Shown: positions 13,201 to 28,200, counted from the stretch's first letter. The stretch: DNA of 64,000 bases from Epiperipatus broadwayi (GCA_028023455.1 JAQFVV010006203.1:13184348-13248347); one strand, 5' to 3'. A program made the numbers and translations. The notes: a model not told the origin generated them from the letters alone.

Positions 13201-16200
13201 ATTTAAGTTTGATTTTGAAAATGTTAAGATCCTTCATGAAGAGAGAAACCATAATAAGAGAAAAATTAAGAAGGTAATTTTCGTAAATAGAAATAAAATG
13301 AATATAATTAATAGACAAGCTGCTAACATTAAAATTTGGGATTTCTGGGATTCAAGTTATTGATGTTTGCGTTCATTATATTTTTTAAAATTTAAATGAC
13401 AGTTGAAGAGGAATTAACTGAAAGTATATTTCTGCAGATTAAAAGACTGTGTGTAATAGTTAATCACGGTTATATTTATTAATTTTATTGTTATTACAAT
13501 ATTTATTAATTAATGGACATTTTAATTGTATTATTTTTAAAATATCAATTCAAAAAAAAAAAAAAAAAGTTCAGCAAGAAATCATGAAATTTATTAAAAA
13601 TAAATCAAGAAATCATCTGAATAATGTGATCTTAATATTAGGCTGTTTAAAAATGAAAATTATGGGACACTTATTTCCTACTGAAGAGACTCATTCAAGA
13701 AGTTAAAATACAAAAGACACATTAATTTACATCTAACAATTTGTTTGTTAATTAATTATCTAGAGATATCTAATAAATGTACATACATATAAATAAAGAT
13801 GATAAAGATAGAAAAAATAGGAGTAAATACATGTAAATAAAGATAATAATTAGTATCATTAAAACTGAGTGCTCAATTAGTACAAATAATATACTTAAGG
13901 TAGACAACAGTATCTTTTCAAGTAATGACAGTATTTACCAAGTAACGCATTTTGGACTCAATTTAGTTTTTAAACAACACCCAGGATTAATATTCCAATT
14001 CTAGGGTCAAGCTTTTATATTCCCAAAACCAATCCAGTAACTGTGAAAAATTAACTCATCAATTATGATGAAAAGAGAAAATCTTGAATGCAATCTTGAA
14101 ATGATGCAAAAATATAAGAGAACGAAGTAGAATTAATGAGGAGAAAGGAATCAGTTAAGAAGATAAAGAAATTCTTCCAGAGTTACAGTTTCCGAAAATA
14201 GCAAAGACAACCTTAAACATACTATGCATTATCTTGACATTATCACTTCAGTAAAGTTGGGGCTAATCAGATAATAGAGGTAATTTTATGAGAATAGTTA
14301 AAATCTGCTTTCAAACTTTTTAAAATTCACAGCAATACTTTGATGCTATAAATATAATTAATGTTGAAATAATATTAAACAAAAGCAATTGCATTATTAA
14401 TTAAGATTTCAATTTTGTCATAAGTTGAATGCTATTGATTATTTGAAGATGTAATATGAATTAGAAAGAGACTACACTTTCATTTTCTATTCCCCAGTGA
14501 CCTCTTTTCCTATATACTGCCATTACCAGCTTTGAATACATAAACCAGTCTCTTTTTCATAACTTAAAAAATCTGATGTGCAATTAGTTTGTTTCAAATG
14601 ATTATATTGGTGCATGTGCTGTTTGATTCTTGTATTTAAATTTGCCTTGGTCTCACTATAACATATTATGAATAGCATTACTAGTAACAATGTCAATAAC
14701 TTTTATAATACTAATAATATTCAATATTAAAAGAGTTATACATACCTCCACTATTAAAAATATTTTTGAAGTTATTTAAGTAAAAGTATGAAGGATAAAC
14801 ACTTTCATTTTCACTGCGAAAATACTCTTCTACAGTGGAGTTTCTTTAAAAATAATAAATAAATAAAAATGAAAATATAAAAGTTAAAAATAATAATGAA
14901 AGTATAATATAGTACAAAAGTTAATAAAACATTATTAAAAATGTATATATATGGTGATATAATTTAGTCATTCACAAAAATTGATTTGTTCATCAATAAT
15001 GAATCATTGGTTGTGATTTCTATAAATGACTGATTCTAACACATCAATAATTACACTAGGTTATTAGCTTTACAACTAACAAACTGTAGCAGTTGGTTGT
15101 TAGCTATTACTATATCGATTTCATCTATCTTTATGCACTCATTAATATATATATATATATATCTGTATATTTAAGCATATTAAAACACAAGTGCCAATAG
15201 TTAACAAGATATTTGTGAATCACATATCACAGCCTTCATGTTTAAATAAATCAATACACAATCTGTTATTCAAACCAACACTACAATTAAGTACTAAACA
15301 GAAATGTAGAAATTAAATCTTCCAGGAAGTTTTAAATAAATTTCAGCACAATAAACAGAGATCAACTGCTTGTTTTCATTTACTAGTACCCTAATTGTCA
15401 TATTGCCCTCACAAAAGATTGCTTATATTCCGTTGATTTATTTAAGTATGAGGACTATAGTTAAGTGATATAGATAAAGAGAGGATCTAACAAAAAAATC
15501 AGAATAAATAGTTTCAATTTCTAAACTATTACTAGTTTAAAAACTTACTTGCAACAATTTTTCAGGTCATAATCCGAAAAGAGCTCAAGACCAATAATGG
15601 CAAAAAAGTAGTAAACCACAATTAAAACGATTGCAACACTAAAATAAAAAATGCAGTAAATAATCAAAACAGAACAAAAAAATACAATCATTTTGCCTTA
15701 AACTTATTTTTTAATTTAGACAATCTTCTATATAATAATTTACTTTCTTTTCCTTTAATATTACAGTAATTAAAATTAATAAGAATTTCTTTTTTAATAA
15801 CATGTATAAAAATATTAATCTTAGTTCAAAGACAGCTATAAAATAAAATGCTTAATATCTTTCTCACATCTTATGATATTAATATTGGGTGAATAGATTA
15901 TAGCTTCTATGGCCCATCTTATAATGAATTAATAGTTAATAAAAATCAGCAAAAAGAAACCAGATATCAAGTGTGCAGGCAATATTATCAGAGAAAATTC
16001 TACCATCATTAATAAAATGTAACATGATCACCATCTCTTATACTAGCACATAATTGTTATCAAACAAGGCAAAACTCTCCATGAAGTAGTGCCACCCTGT
16101 GCCAACCAGAGTAATCAATGGATGCCAGAAGGCTTGTGCATAAAATCCCTATCTAGTGCCTACTCATCCAATATCCCCAGACTAGTTTCTGGCTTATGGC

Positions 16201-19200
16201 CTTCGTCAGTGAAGAGCCTTCTGGCATCCACTGATTACTCTGGTTGGCACAGGATGGCACTACTGTATGGAGAGTTTTGTCTTGTTTGATAATAAAATGT
16301 ATATGATAGAAATGATAATCCAAAAACAAACAATGCAAAATAAAATAAATAAAAAATGATAAAACAACAACAATCAACTAAAAAATAAAAAATAATTTTA
16401 TTTTTAAAAACCAGCATTTATAAAACTTTCATAAATACATGACAATGAAAAAAGTTTCAAAAACAATCAGTATTTGAAACAATAACAAGTTTATATTACA
16501 TCTAACAAATATTAATACATACACAATCCAATTCATACAAAGCATTTATTAAATGTCAATAATAATAAAATGTTTTACCTGAACATTCTTGGAACTAATA
16601 TGCCTAATGTGCCCAAAACATCTCTGTATCTTCGTTTCATACGAAACAACCTAAAATTACAAAGCCAAAATGTGAGTCAGGACATTTTACTATCTTATAA
16701 TTAGCTTATTTTTCAGTTCTTTCATAAAAAAAAAAAAATATTCTGAAAAAGATTGTTTTTTAGACAATGAAAAAAACTTCAACATTTTTTTTTTTTATAT
16801 ATTTATAAACAAAAAAATAAAAAGCAACTAAGTATTTTTTTTAATGTTTTGTTCATTTCCTTTAGATCAATTACATTTCAGTTTCCTCTTATCTTGCATG
16901 CTATTAAATCTTCCATTGATTAAATCTCTTCTTTATACATTTGTTTTTATACAACTTTATTGGACAACTGATGCAATAAATAGAAAAATCAATGAACAGA
17001 TTTTATACAAATGAGAATAGATTTTTATAATCAAAATAAATAATTTAAAACTGACATTTTTTTTATGTGTAAATGCAAAACCTACTTTCAAATAATAAAA
17101 CAACCAATTCATACATATGTAAATTGATAAAATAAATAGCTTTTGTTTGTTTTTTGTATTAAAATATCACATTAACAAATGACAGAATCCATGCATACAG
17201 TCTCTGTACTATTAATTTTCAAATAATTTTATCAAACAGATCATCACTGTTAAAAAAAAAAAACTAAATCTTCACAAAAACAGTTTTTCTTACAATGTTG
17301 TTTCAAAATTATTTCAACACATTAACACACTCTTTCTAAGTTTACAGTTTTATGCTGTATTAAAAACTTTCTCTCAAGAAGATTATATCACATGATCACT
17401 ATCTCATACTAGCACAATAATTGTTATTAAACAATTCAAAACAAAACAACACTCTCCATTGATTGCTCTTGTTAGCACAAGATGGCACTACTATATGGAG
17501 AGTGTTGTTTTGTTTTGAATTGTTTAAGAAGATTACAGGTGTAAAAATAATTTTGAAATATATAAAAGTCAATATAAAGATGTAAAATGGATAAAGGTGG
17601 TTATATATTATAGCATTGTTCTGGCTGAAATCCAGTATCATTTAAAGTTACTACTATAGTAATCGGTAAACAAAAATCTCTATTATTTGTCCTTATAATT
17701 TATATAATATTTATAAATGTATCTTAATTTTTCTACACTATTCTTACCCCTTTTATGAAATGTTATTTACTATTATATTTTTATAAATACCTCAATAGTT
17801 AGCAATGTTTTTTTGTTATTGTTGTTTTCTTTTTTTTTATTGATAAATTCTCTAAGTTGGATTAAATACTAATGATAAATATCATTTTCTTATTTCTACT
17901 TACTTAGAGATATGTTTTCATTAATATTTTATAATAAAAAAATCTAATCTCTTGATATCAAATGTTTGAGTATCCAGATGGCAAGTTTAACACAACAGTT
18001 ATATATTATTTTCCTCAGCTAAAAAACGATTTAAAATCTGAAATCAGCATTCTACTATTGTACAAAAATCACAGAACAATTATTTTATTTACAAAAACGT
18101 AATGATTAAATAAATTATGCATTTAACACATGTAGGTGCATAATATGATAATCCTCTTATCATTAAGTAATTGATGCATGACCTTTCAATCACGTTTTTT
18201 CTTTAGAATCAGTGCAAAGGCATTGACCTCACAGATTCAGATTATCCTTAGACTTATTAACCTGCAACTAAGAATAGATCGACATTGGCCAATATTAAAT
18301 CACTACCTAGATTGGTTTACGTTCACTTATGTGATAAAAATAACATTCTACACTGGTTTATGTTTACTTATGTGATAAAAATATTTTACTTGCTTGAGAA
18401 ATCCTCAGCTACCAAAAAAAAATTTTTTTTACACCTCAACTTAGCATTTAAACCCTAATATCTTAATCATGTTAGATTAAAATAATAACCAATTGACATG
18501 GAGTCTATTCACACTTATACACACAATAATTGTTGAAATAAATCATCAACAGTAATGACAATCCAAGTTTATTCATAACTAATTACATAAATAATACTTT
18601 ACAAAGTTATACCTTATAAAGAGGCCTCATTATCTCAATACAAAAATAAGGTTTAAATACAGTAGTTATACAGAAATAAAATAAGAATTTAGTAAGAAAA
18701 CAACACTAGTAGTAATATATATGTATTAATTTTTTATTTAAAAAAAAAAAAAAACCTATATATATATAACATGCACAATTTAAAAATTAAATCTTATTTT
18801 AAAACATTAATATTTGCAATACAATCAAACAAATTTGTTCTCTAATTTAAGAAACTGCTCTTTTTATGTAATGATATTTAAATCTAGCAAAACTGGATAA
18901 ATTATTTCAAAGCTTGTCAATGATCTAAGTTATGCTCAATCTTTAGCAAATGTGTGAATTATTTTTTTGATGTCAAAGAATTCCATGATCTACTTCTACA
19001 GGAATTTAATAACTTTCATATCTGAAGATTCCAATTCTAATATAACAATATAATTCATTTTTCTGTCCTACATGATTTTAATATAGCAGTTCAGTAATGG
19101 ACTCAGAATTAAAAGTTCCAGAATCAATTCTCATGAAGTATATAAAAAAAAACTTCAATTAAATTAATGATTGAAACTGCATTGCACAATCTCCCAAACA

Positions 19201-22200
19201 ATCATACATTTTTAATATTCTTTTTTAATACTTATTCACAACTTTTAACAGGATATCGACTAAAAATAATATTCAATCAACTGATAGATTAATTCCCATG
19301 AAAAAATCGTAACAATATAAAAATAATTTGTAAAAAAAAAAAATTATGAATGAAGAAACACAATGTGTTTTTCTGAAGATTTGTGATGATGGTGTTCTAG
19401 CTGTATTTTTATATTGGACTATTTCCATCATCTAATATGTGTGTTGAATGTCTTTAGAAAAGTTTAATTTTTATTTAAATATTCCAAATGCATTCTACTG
19501 TTAGTAATATCACAGCAAACAGATTAGTATATGCACCAACTGTTAGTAATATCACAGCAAACAGGTTAGTATATGCACCAACTGTTAGTAATACCACAGC
19601 AAACAAATGTTAGTAATATCACAGCAAACAGGTACTAACCTGTTTGTTGTGATATTACTAACAGTTAGTGCATATACTAACCTATTTGCTGTGATATTAC
19701 TAACTTGTTTGCTGTGATATTACTAACAGTTGGTGCATATACTAACCTGTTTGCTGTGATATTACTAACAGTTGAATGCATTTGGAATATTTAAATAAAA
19801 ATTAAACTTTTCTAAAAAATTCAACACACATATTAGATGATGGAAATAGTCCAATATAAAAATACAGAAGAAACACAATGTTTTTTAAATCATACTTGAC
19901 TTTCATAAAAATATTTAAACATTTATTTTTTTAAATGAACACATAAAATAATTTATTAAATCATAAATATCATCACTGCTGGTCAAGTAATTTCCTCAAT
20001 AAATTCAATAGAATTATATATTATTTGCATTAATAAACTTTTTGTACTTTCAAAGATCTAAACCAAACAAAAATAATAGTATATTAATCATAAACATTTT
20101 AAAAGCATATTTGTTTTTTGTTTTTTTTCAGCAAATAGAATAACAATAATACCATAAGATAACGTAACGTGCAATTAAAGTTTACCTGAGAAGACATAAT
20201 GGTCTTAAGATGATAATATAATAAAAGCTATGATGTGAGTATTCCATAACAACACCAATGATAGTTACTATTGTAACAATGCAGTCAAACCTTCAAATAA
20301 TAATAATAATCTCATCATCATCATAAAAAAAATATTAAAAATTAAATTATTTAAATAATATATACAGAAATTTCATCAAAAATATGGCAAAAGAAAATAA
20401 TAAATATAATTTTTTTTTTTATTTGTTTGTTGTAAAAAATTAATAAAATAAATATAGGATTCCCTCTCTATCCACTCCATTTAATTCCACACCTTCCCAT
20501 GGAAAATCTATACACACACATTTGTATATATATCGACATATATTTATAATATCATTTAAGTAAAATAGCTATGATAAAAAAGTATAATAACAAACGGAGA
20601 AGAAAAAACACATAATTGTGTGTGTGATAAGTACAAAAGATGAAGAAAAGGTGCATCAGAAATGATTTATAAAGACACTCAAAATGTAAGAATTTATAAT
20701 TTTTTTTTATTTTTATGCAATATTTTTTTTTAATTATGACTAGTGAGTTTGCAGATATGGAGAGACAATAGCAACAAAATTAATTCATAAGTAGAAAAAT
20801 AATAATTAAAAAAGTAGACATTACGTAATAATATCTAGTTTTTTAATTACTGGCAGATAATAAAAATGATTTATCCCTTAAAATCTCAAAAAATTAACAA
20901 CAATAACAAAAATATTTTCAATAATATATTATCCTAATTACTAATTATCATGTATTCTTCTTTTATGCATAAAAAAAATCGCCAAATGTATAATCATGTA
21001 TAATATTTGGAAAAGTGGAAATGAAAGCAAAATCAGAAGAATATCATTCGGATAGTAGAAAGCTGATGTCAACTAAAAGATACCTAATAATAATAAGCAA
21101 TTAAATGAAATTTTATAAATTAACGTGAAAAACTCAAATGATAATTGTAACTCAGAAAGCAAGTTTCTTAAAGTAAAGATATAATTTTTAAAAATGATGA
21201 TAATGAATACTTCTTATCAACTAACAGGAAAGGCATTCCAACAAACCCACGTGATTCTTTTTTATTTACCTATAATAACTGCTTTTAGAATTCACTTTTT
21301 ACTCAAATATACATTAAATGGTGCTGAAATAAAATAAACAGAGTAAATAACTTCTACTAACAGCAGAAAGTCATTCCATCTTAAGATAAGGTCTTATAAA
21401 TTAGTCACTTTTCTGTTTTATCTGTTCCCAGTTAATGTTGCCAATCAAGATTAATTCTTTTTGTTTTACATTAATTAGTTTTAAGATGGTGATCTCTAAG
21501 GATTTTTTTTTTTTCAAATATTGAAGACCAATTGTGATAAATGATTCTAAGTTATTTTTAATATATAATCAATTCATCTCCAACAGTTAATTAATTCTGA
21601 AATAGCAATGGCTCTACTCCTCTGAATATTTAATCAGTGTTGTACAATGCAAATAGTATTGATCCAATTATTCAAATTTGTGCAGACAAATTCTAGTACT
21701 TGTCAGATCAATGGCTCTATACCTCTAAAAAATATAACTAATCAGTTTCATATTATCTTTCAACAAATATCCATTAAAAACAATGTTGATCAAAATTACA
21801 TGAATTTTTAGTCTAATTCTAATATGCGAGATATCATGGTCACGTAAAACAGTTGGCCTCATTGTTGCATTGTGAATTTGGGCTTCGTGCCATGGTCTAA
21901 TATTTTTGCATTTCCAAAAGTTGTGCAAGAGGGCAAGAATGTTATTTCTTCCAGGAAGTGTTTTTCATTTACAAAATTGAAAAACAATCTATATATTCAA
22001 TTATTTCTATGCTAATTTTAAAATAATTGATGATGCATAAATATATTTTGTTTTTGAATCATTTATATGAAATCCAATCTTTTTAATTTCATATGAAATG
22101 TAATTAATCATGTTTTTCCAATCATTTTTGGGTTTTAATAATATGGTAACATCAGTGAACTATATTGGATACATAGTAATAATAATGCCTTAAGTTTTAG

Positions 22201-25200
22201 TATTCGGGGATTTATTTTGAATATTACCCAAACATAAATTATGTAAAAATAGAAATAAAATGCCAACTAACAAACTCCAGTCAAAAATGAAAAGAGTTAA
22301 CTATAGTAAACATATGATCTGGTACAACTATTTGTTGTCTGAGAAAATATTTTAACAATTCTTACTTGTAGTTCAATTCTAATATGCATTAAACACGATG
22401 ATATATACTGATTAGTTGATTCCTCTCTGTAATAGACTAAAATCACCATTTCTCAATCTTCAAATAATGTTTACTATATTCCATAATTTTCGTGAGAGAA
22501 TTTTAAACTTAAAAAGAAAATAAAATACAAATATTTTTCGTGTTTCAGAACTAGGTCCATCTGTATTTAGAGTATACTTTCAAACACTTAATGATAATTC
22601 AATTCTCTCAATCCCTAAAGAATCTTCCTTTCATCCATCAAGTTAATTTATAAAAATTGGATTCTATTTCAGCTTTTGGAGAACTACTAAATTAAAACAT
22701 TCATTAAATTATTGCTTACATGTCTAGTTTTATCTTTTTTAAAACACTAAACATCACATGATCACTATCTCATACTAGCACATAATTGTTATTCAACAAG
22801 GCAAAACTCTCTCCATACAGTAGTGCCACCCTGTGCATAGGGATTCTATGCACAAGCCTTCTGGCATCCATTAAACTCTGATTGGCACAGGGTGACACTA
22901 CTGTATGGAGAGAGTTTTGCCTTGTTTTATCTTTTTTGTTACAAACACAATGGTCATTTTTATTGATAATAATGTCATGGCAAATGATCCATGCTGCCCT
23001 TGCAAAGAAATTCTGTTCTTTTCCCTCCAACTATGCTATTTTATATATATATAAATTTTCTTATTTGGTTTGTATGGCAACCTTTGTTCAATTCTAAAAA
23101 AATAACTACATAGAATTTATCAAATCTTTTTCCCCCTCTCCCACATATTGGATAGTCTTAAATACTGCATTAAACTCAGCTCTTTTTATCTTGGCACCAA
23201 CAACTTTCGTTACCTGCTATTTCCATGAATTGGTGTTTCTCTTTAAAAGATCAACAATATATAAACATTATATAATTGTGTCTATATCAAATCACCTAAT
23301 AGAGAACAGTCTTTTATGCTAGAATCACTGACATTAGAATGGACAATATGTCACATTTGTTTTTACATTTACTCCACAGTTTTCTCAACTATCTTTAATA
23401 ATATTTTCAAATTTCTGTCTAATTAAAAAAGTGGTCAACTTAGTTCCTAGTGTTATTATCAGGAATGATCCCAAGATTAAAAATGTCACATTATTGGGAT
23501 CAGTCTGTGGATAAATACCAAGTCCAAATAGAATATCATTGCAGCTAATGTCATGCTATGATAAATATATAAAAATAAAACATATATACATTGTTGTAAA
23601 CTGAAGTCATGATAAGTCAAGATGTTAGTTACTTAATGATTTCCGATTAAGCTGCTGATAAAGTTATTCCAATTCTATGAAGGCCAGAGTCTGTCATAAT
23701 AATTCTGTCAGATAGTTTAAAATCTGAATTTAAATCTGGGTTGTTAATGAAAATGATACAAATATTGATAGCTGTGTTTTTGATAAACAACATATCAATA
23801 TTTCTATCATTTGAGTTTTTACCTAATGATGTTTACCGCCCATCTTTAAAAATGTTTGAATATTTTCACTACTAATATTAAATGGCCATTAAAAAGGATT
23901 ACTGAGATTTGATTATGTAATCATTTTCCAACATTTATAAAAGACACCAAATCATGAATGGATTTTTTTTTTTTTGTAAATTTTATTCACGAAATCTAAA
24001 AATAGTTTGTATTTAATTTTTCACTAAAAATTCTACTCTAAAATTTACAAAGTTCTATTTTCAAAAACAGTAGCATTTCTTCTGTATATCTGAATTTATT
24101 TGCAACTGTATAATGGGGGGAAAAAAACAGTATTCCTGTTTATCACTGACTCCATTCATGTAGTAGTTCTGGTATAATAAGATATATAAAAATATGAATA
24201 ATTATTTATGACAAAAAGGACTTTAGGAGCAATAATAGTGCATCCATTTGCTATATATATATCTTAATTCAAATCAGAACAAAAGAAACTTCAAAAATTT
24301 CAATAAACATTTGAATTTTCTTTAAATAGTTGATCGGTAATCAATTTACTTAATCAACCAATACTGGTTAGTAGATAGGAATCTAGCCATTCTTAGATTG
24401 CAGTATAACAAGAATGGAAATCAATTGGAAAGCCTGATGGGAACTACTTTCTCCATCACTGTTCCTTTTTAGAATATTATTACAGAGGCTATTGCCCAAA
24501 ATTAGATTATTTTAAAATTGATTCATCTTATATTTATATAGGAAAAACTTCCTTGAGAGACGATTCAGATGACTTAAGTTTTTATTGTTATCATTAGTCA
24601 GGAAATATCTTTTTTGAAAATGACCTGCTTCTGAATGAGCTAAAATATGCATATTAAGTGCAATATTTAGTTTCTCAATTTAATCTTTTCTGAAGAATTA
24701 ATTATATTTTCTGACCTCTAATAATAAAACGATATAACAACCAAGTAATAAGCTAATAATATAATTTAATTACAATTATTCAGTTTTTGTGAATTGTTTT
24801 TTTTTGGGATTGTGAATATTGCAGTATGTATTCACATATTTCATAAATCTATTTTAAATTGCTGTGATTTTGTTCTATGTTGAAATTCCTTTATGGGAAT
24901 ACGGAAATTTAAAACATCTTATTTGTTAAAATCTCTCTAATCTTTAATGTTTCAAAAACTTTAAACAATCCATTCCTTATGCACTTGAATTCAGAGCTTT
25001 TATTTACTTCATTTAGCTTACACTATCTACTGATCTACAGACTTCCTCAGAGCTGTTGTTTAATTTAACATTATTTACTATATCGTTAACATACAATCTT
25101 AGTAGTTAAGGCTAAAAGAATGTACACACTAAAATGAAATATCCATAGCGTTGCAAGCTCACACTAAAAATTGCACTAACAGCAGCAATCCACTTGAAAT

Positions 25201-28200
25201 TCATTTTTATGTGCAACCCGGTGTTTCTTACTGACGGAATTCAATAACTAATAATTATACTGGAGATCTGGTTAGTACTGCCATCTGTTTCCCAGTGATT
25301 ATTTACATTTCCATAGATAATTCTAGATTATACTAGCATACAGTAAATTGCTGCTATCAGTGCATTATTTAAAGGCTTTATAGGATATACATATATAAAT
25401 AAAACTTACACATTCCAACCACTGAGAAAATACTTTTTAAATCCAAAACCAATAAGTTTCAAGAGCATTTCTACAAAATAAACTTATATAAAAAATATAT
25501 GGAATGAGCATTATTAAATAATTCAAGTATTCCATTTTTATAGATAGATTAATAACAACAAATTGTATTAGTATTTAATTTCATTGTTTGTTTGTTTTTT
25601 TTTTTGTTTTTTTAAATACCTACTTGAGGCAAAAATAATACTATTCCATGTTGTGTGAAATTCATGTCCTTTTTTATGAGGAATATCTAAAAACAGAAAC
25701 CATCAAATAAAGCCATTTGTTTATATTAATTATAATATTAATAAAAAAAACAACAACACTGAAACATAAATTGACTAACTTGATATCTGAGCTGTTTCCA
25801 CTAGAAGCCATAAGCCATTGATAGCAATTATTAAATCTGAAATTGAGATATAAAGAATGAAAACATCTAACAATTATAAAAATAAATTAAAATTATTATA
25901 GAAATATGACTATATTGAAATACATAAAAACTGTGTATTATAGTTTTAAATATATAATCAAAAAAAAAAAAAAAAAGTGCAATTTCAGAGATTGTACAGC
26001 AATACACCAATCTTATAAATATATAAAAAATGACACAAATTATCGTTATTAAGCTTTCAGTTAACTACTGAAAAGTTTAAAAATTACAATGAGTATCAAA
26101 GAAGCAGAATCATGTTTTTGGAAGTTCTACCACTGATTCAATTGTATTCGGTGTAAAATCTTATAATTTAGAATTAATAAGATTTGGAAGCCAAAGAGAT
26201 GGAGAGCACTAAAACTGAGGTTCTCGTTTGTCTTTCACTTTAATTTTTCAATGGTTAGTCAAGAGAATAAGATTGGTCCAATGGAATTTGTGGTATTATT
26301 TCATATATAATAGTTCTATAAACAACACTTCACAATTATCTTGGGTGACTAAACAGCTTTATATATGTAATTCCATTTCCATATTCTGCCATTCTAAATA
26401 TTAATGTGAAAAATACTCATACAGAGTTTAAATATAAAATTTAATAATAGTTATTGTACTATACTTTGGACGCTTTCATGACATATTCATGGCCAATCTG
26501 CTGAGAACATTAATTTTTTGCTAATTTGAATTTCTATTAAGTTTTTTTGGTTCATTACATATTAATTTTATATAATGAACCATACCTGTTTTATTTTACA
26601 TTTTCGATCATTTCTTTCTTTGTACATGACTTTAACAGCACTTGGATTACAGCTATGGCCATGTTCTCTCTCATGATTTTGATAAGACAAATGAATTAAA
26701 TGCTTTAGGCTTAATCTTCTATTTTTTATATATTAATGAGTGGTGAGTTATTCTAGTTCTAAGATTTGACCTGGTCTCACCATAAATGGACAATCTTTTG
26801 GGCTGCAGTTTACAGCATAGACCACATTGTGCCAGTCCAGTCTTAAAATTTTGTCCTTTGTATTGTTGATAAGTTTGTTTAAATTTATAGGAGTTTTAAA
26901 TCCAACATTAAATTTGTCAGAGCATATTTGCGCTATTTCATTAGCCATACATGATCATGAAAGAGAACACGCCCATAGTTGTGATTCGAGTACTGCTGAA
27001 ATTATGTTAAAAAGAGAGAAACGATTACAAACATAAAAATAAAAGAGTTGTGGTTCATTGCACAAAATGAATATGTAATTAACTAAAAAGCCAATAGCAT
27101 TCAAATCAGAAAAAATTAATTTCTTAGCAGACTGACCATGAATATAACATGAAAGCATCGAAAGTATACTTGGTACAATAAATATTATTAAATTTTATAT
27201 TTAAACTCTATATGAGTATTTTTTCACATTGACTTTATATATATATAAATTATACACTAACCTATGTTTAAATTATCTATTTATTAAATTTTCACTCCAT
27301 TTAGTATCACATAGGGACAGATGAAAAAAAACCTATGTGATTGATTTTTATATCAAGTAGTATGAAAATTGATTGGCTGGATAATTTAAACATAAGTTGG
27401 TGTGCAATTTGTTAATATGGATACCAGTTTAGAACTAACATATTTGGCTTACATATGTCTGAGTAATAATTAAATACTATATTGGAAAAACATATGTTTG
27501 CAATCAAATTAATTCACAATAATCCTGAAATGAACTCCAAAATCTTAAGCTATCAATTAGTAAAAGAGCTATAACAATAACCTCACTCACTATATATTGC
27601 ATTTTTCAAAATCATCAGAAGCTCTAATAATCAATAGAAGCATCTATTAATTACTAAAGCTTGCACTAGGTGACACTATTGTGTGGGAAAAAATTTGGCT
27701 ACAGTTGGAATCATCAGATAAGCTAGAGATGTAAAACTCTTAATGTTTCCACAAGAAAACATTAATGTCAACCAGTTTACAAACATAGTACATGAATAGA
27801 AAACCAGGCTATAATATCTAGTTGAGAGATTGTTTTGATAAATAAATATATAGTGAGAGGTCAGTTTTAGTTTATGACAATATGGAGCTCATATCAGGAA
27901 AGATATATAGAGGCACAAAGATATTGAGTTAAAAACTTACAAATAAAGTAACCAAACCAATCCCAGGAAACAAGCAAATGAATTCCTGTTTTAAAAAAAA
28001 ATATCAATTAATGATAATAATGAAAATAGAAAAATATAAACTTCAATATTAACAAAATAAATATTCAATAATATATAAATATATGGAGGGGGGGAGAGGT
28101 GAGTATGTGTTCTAATATGTACAAGAACCTTGTGGCATAGTAGTCAGCACACTTGATTGTAAACAACCATAAAGTAAGTTTTGAATTCATACCAGATGAA

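Larger units (their letters stand above)
4255..14745. other. 10.5-kb TPC intron between exons l and m
   Basis: Filled with two LINE relics, four MITE pieces, a dispersed repeat and the Penelope pair. Stretches 4620-5460, 8600-8885, 9130-10075, 10800-11600 and 13500-14745 contain only AT-rich sequence, homopolymers and a TA microsatellite near 11010. The short frame at 11060-11306 is open on both strands and unrecognised. Confidence 0.7.
16651..20185. other. TPC intron between exons i and j
   Basis: Besides the hairpin MITE, the small tandem repeat and the foldback element, it has poly(T)/poly(A) runs (16728-16840, 17250, 18735) and nothing else I can identify. The shorter introns on either side (15639-16578 and 14844-15548) carry one MITE and a TA microsatellite near 15140. 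Confidence 0.7.
20291..25409. other. 5.1-kb TPC intron between exons h and i
   Basis: 20291-21700 is plain AT-rich DNA. 21700-23900 is the decayed LINE with its nested MITE. 23900-25409 has one dispersed repeat and otherwise no recognisable feature. Confidence 0.7.

Noticed and set aside
16089-16417. Three overlapping 60-74-codon frames on both strands
   Set aside because: They result from the palindromic MITE arms, and the same pseudo-peptide recurs at 10.1 and 22.8 kb.
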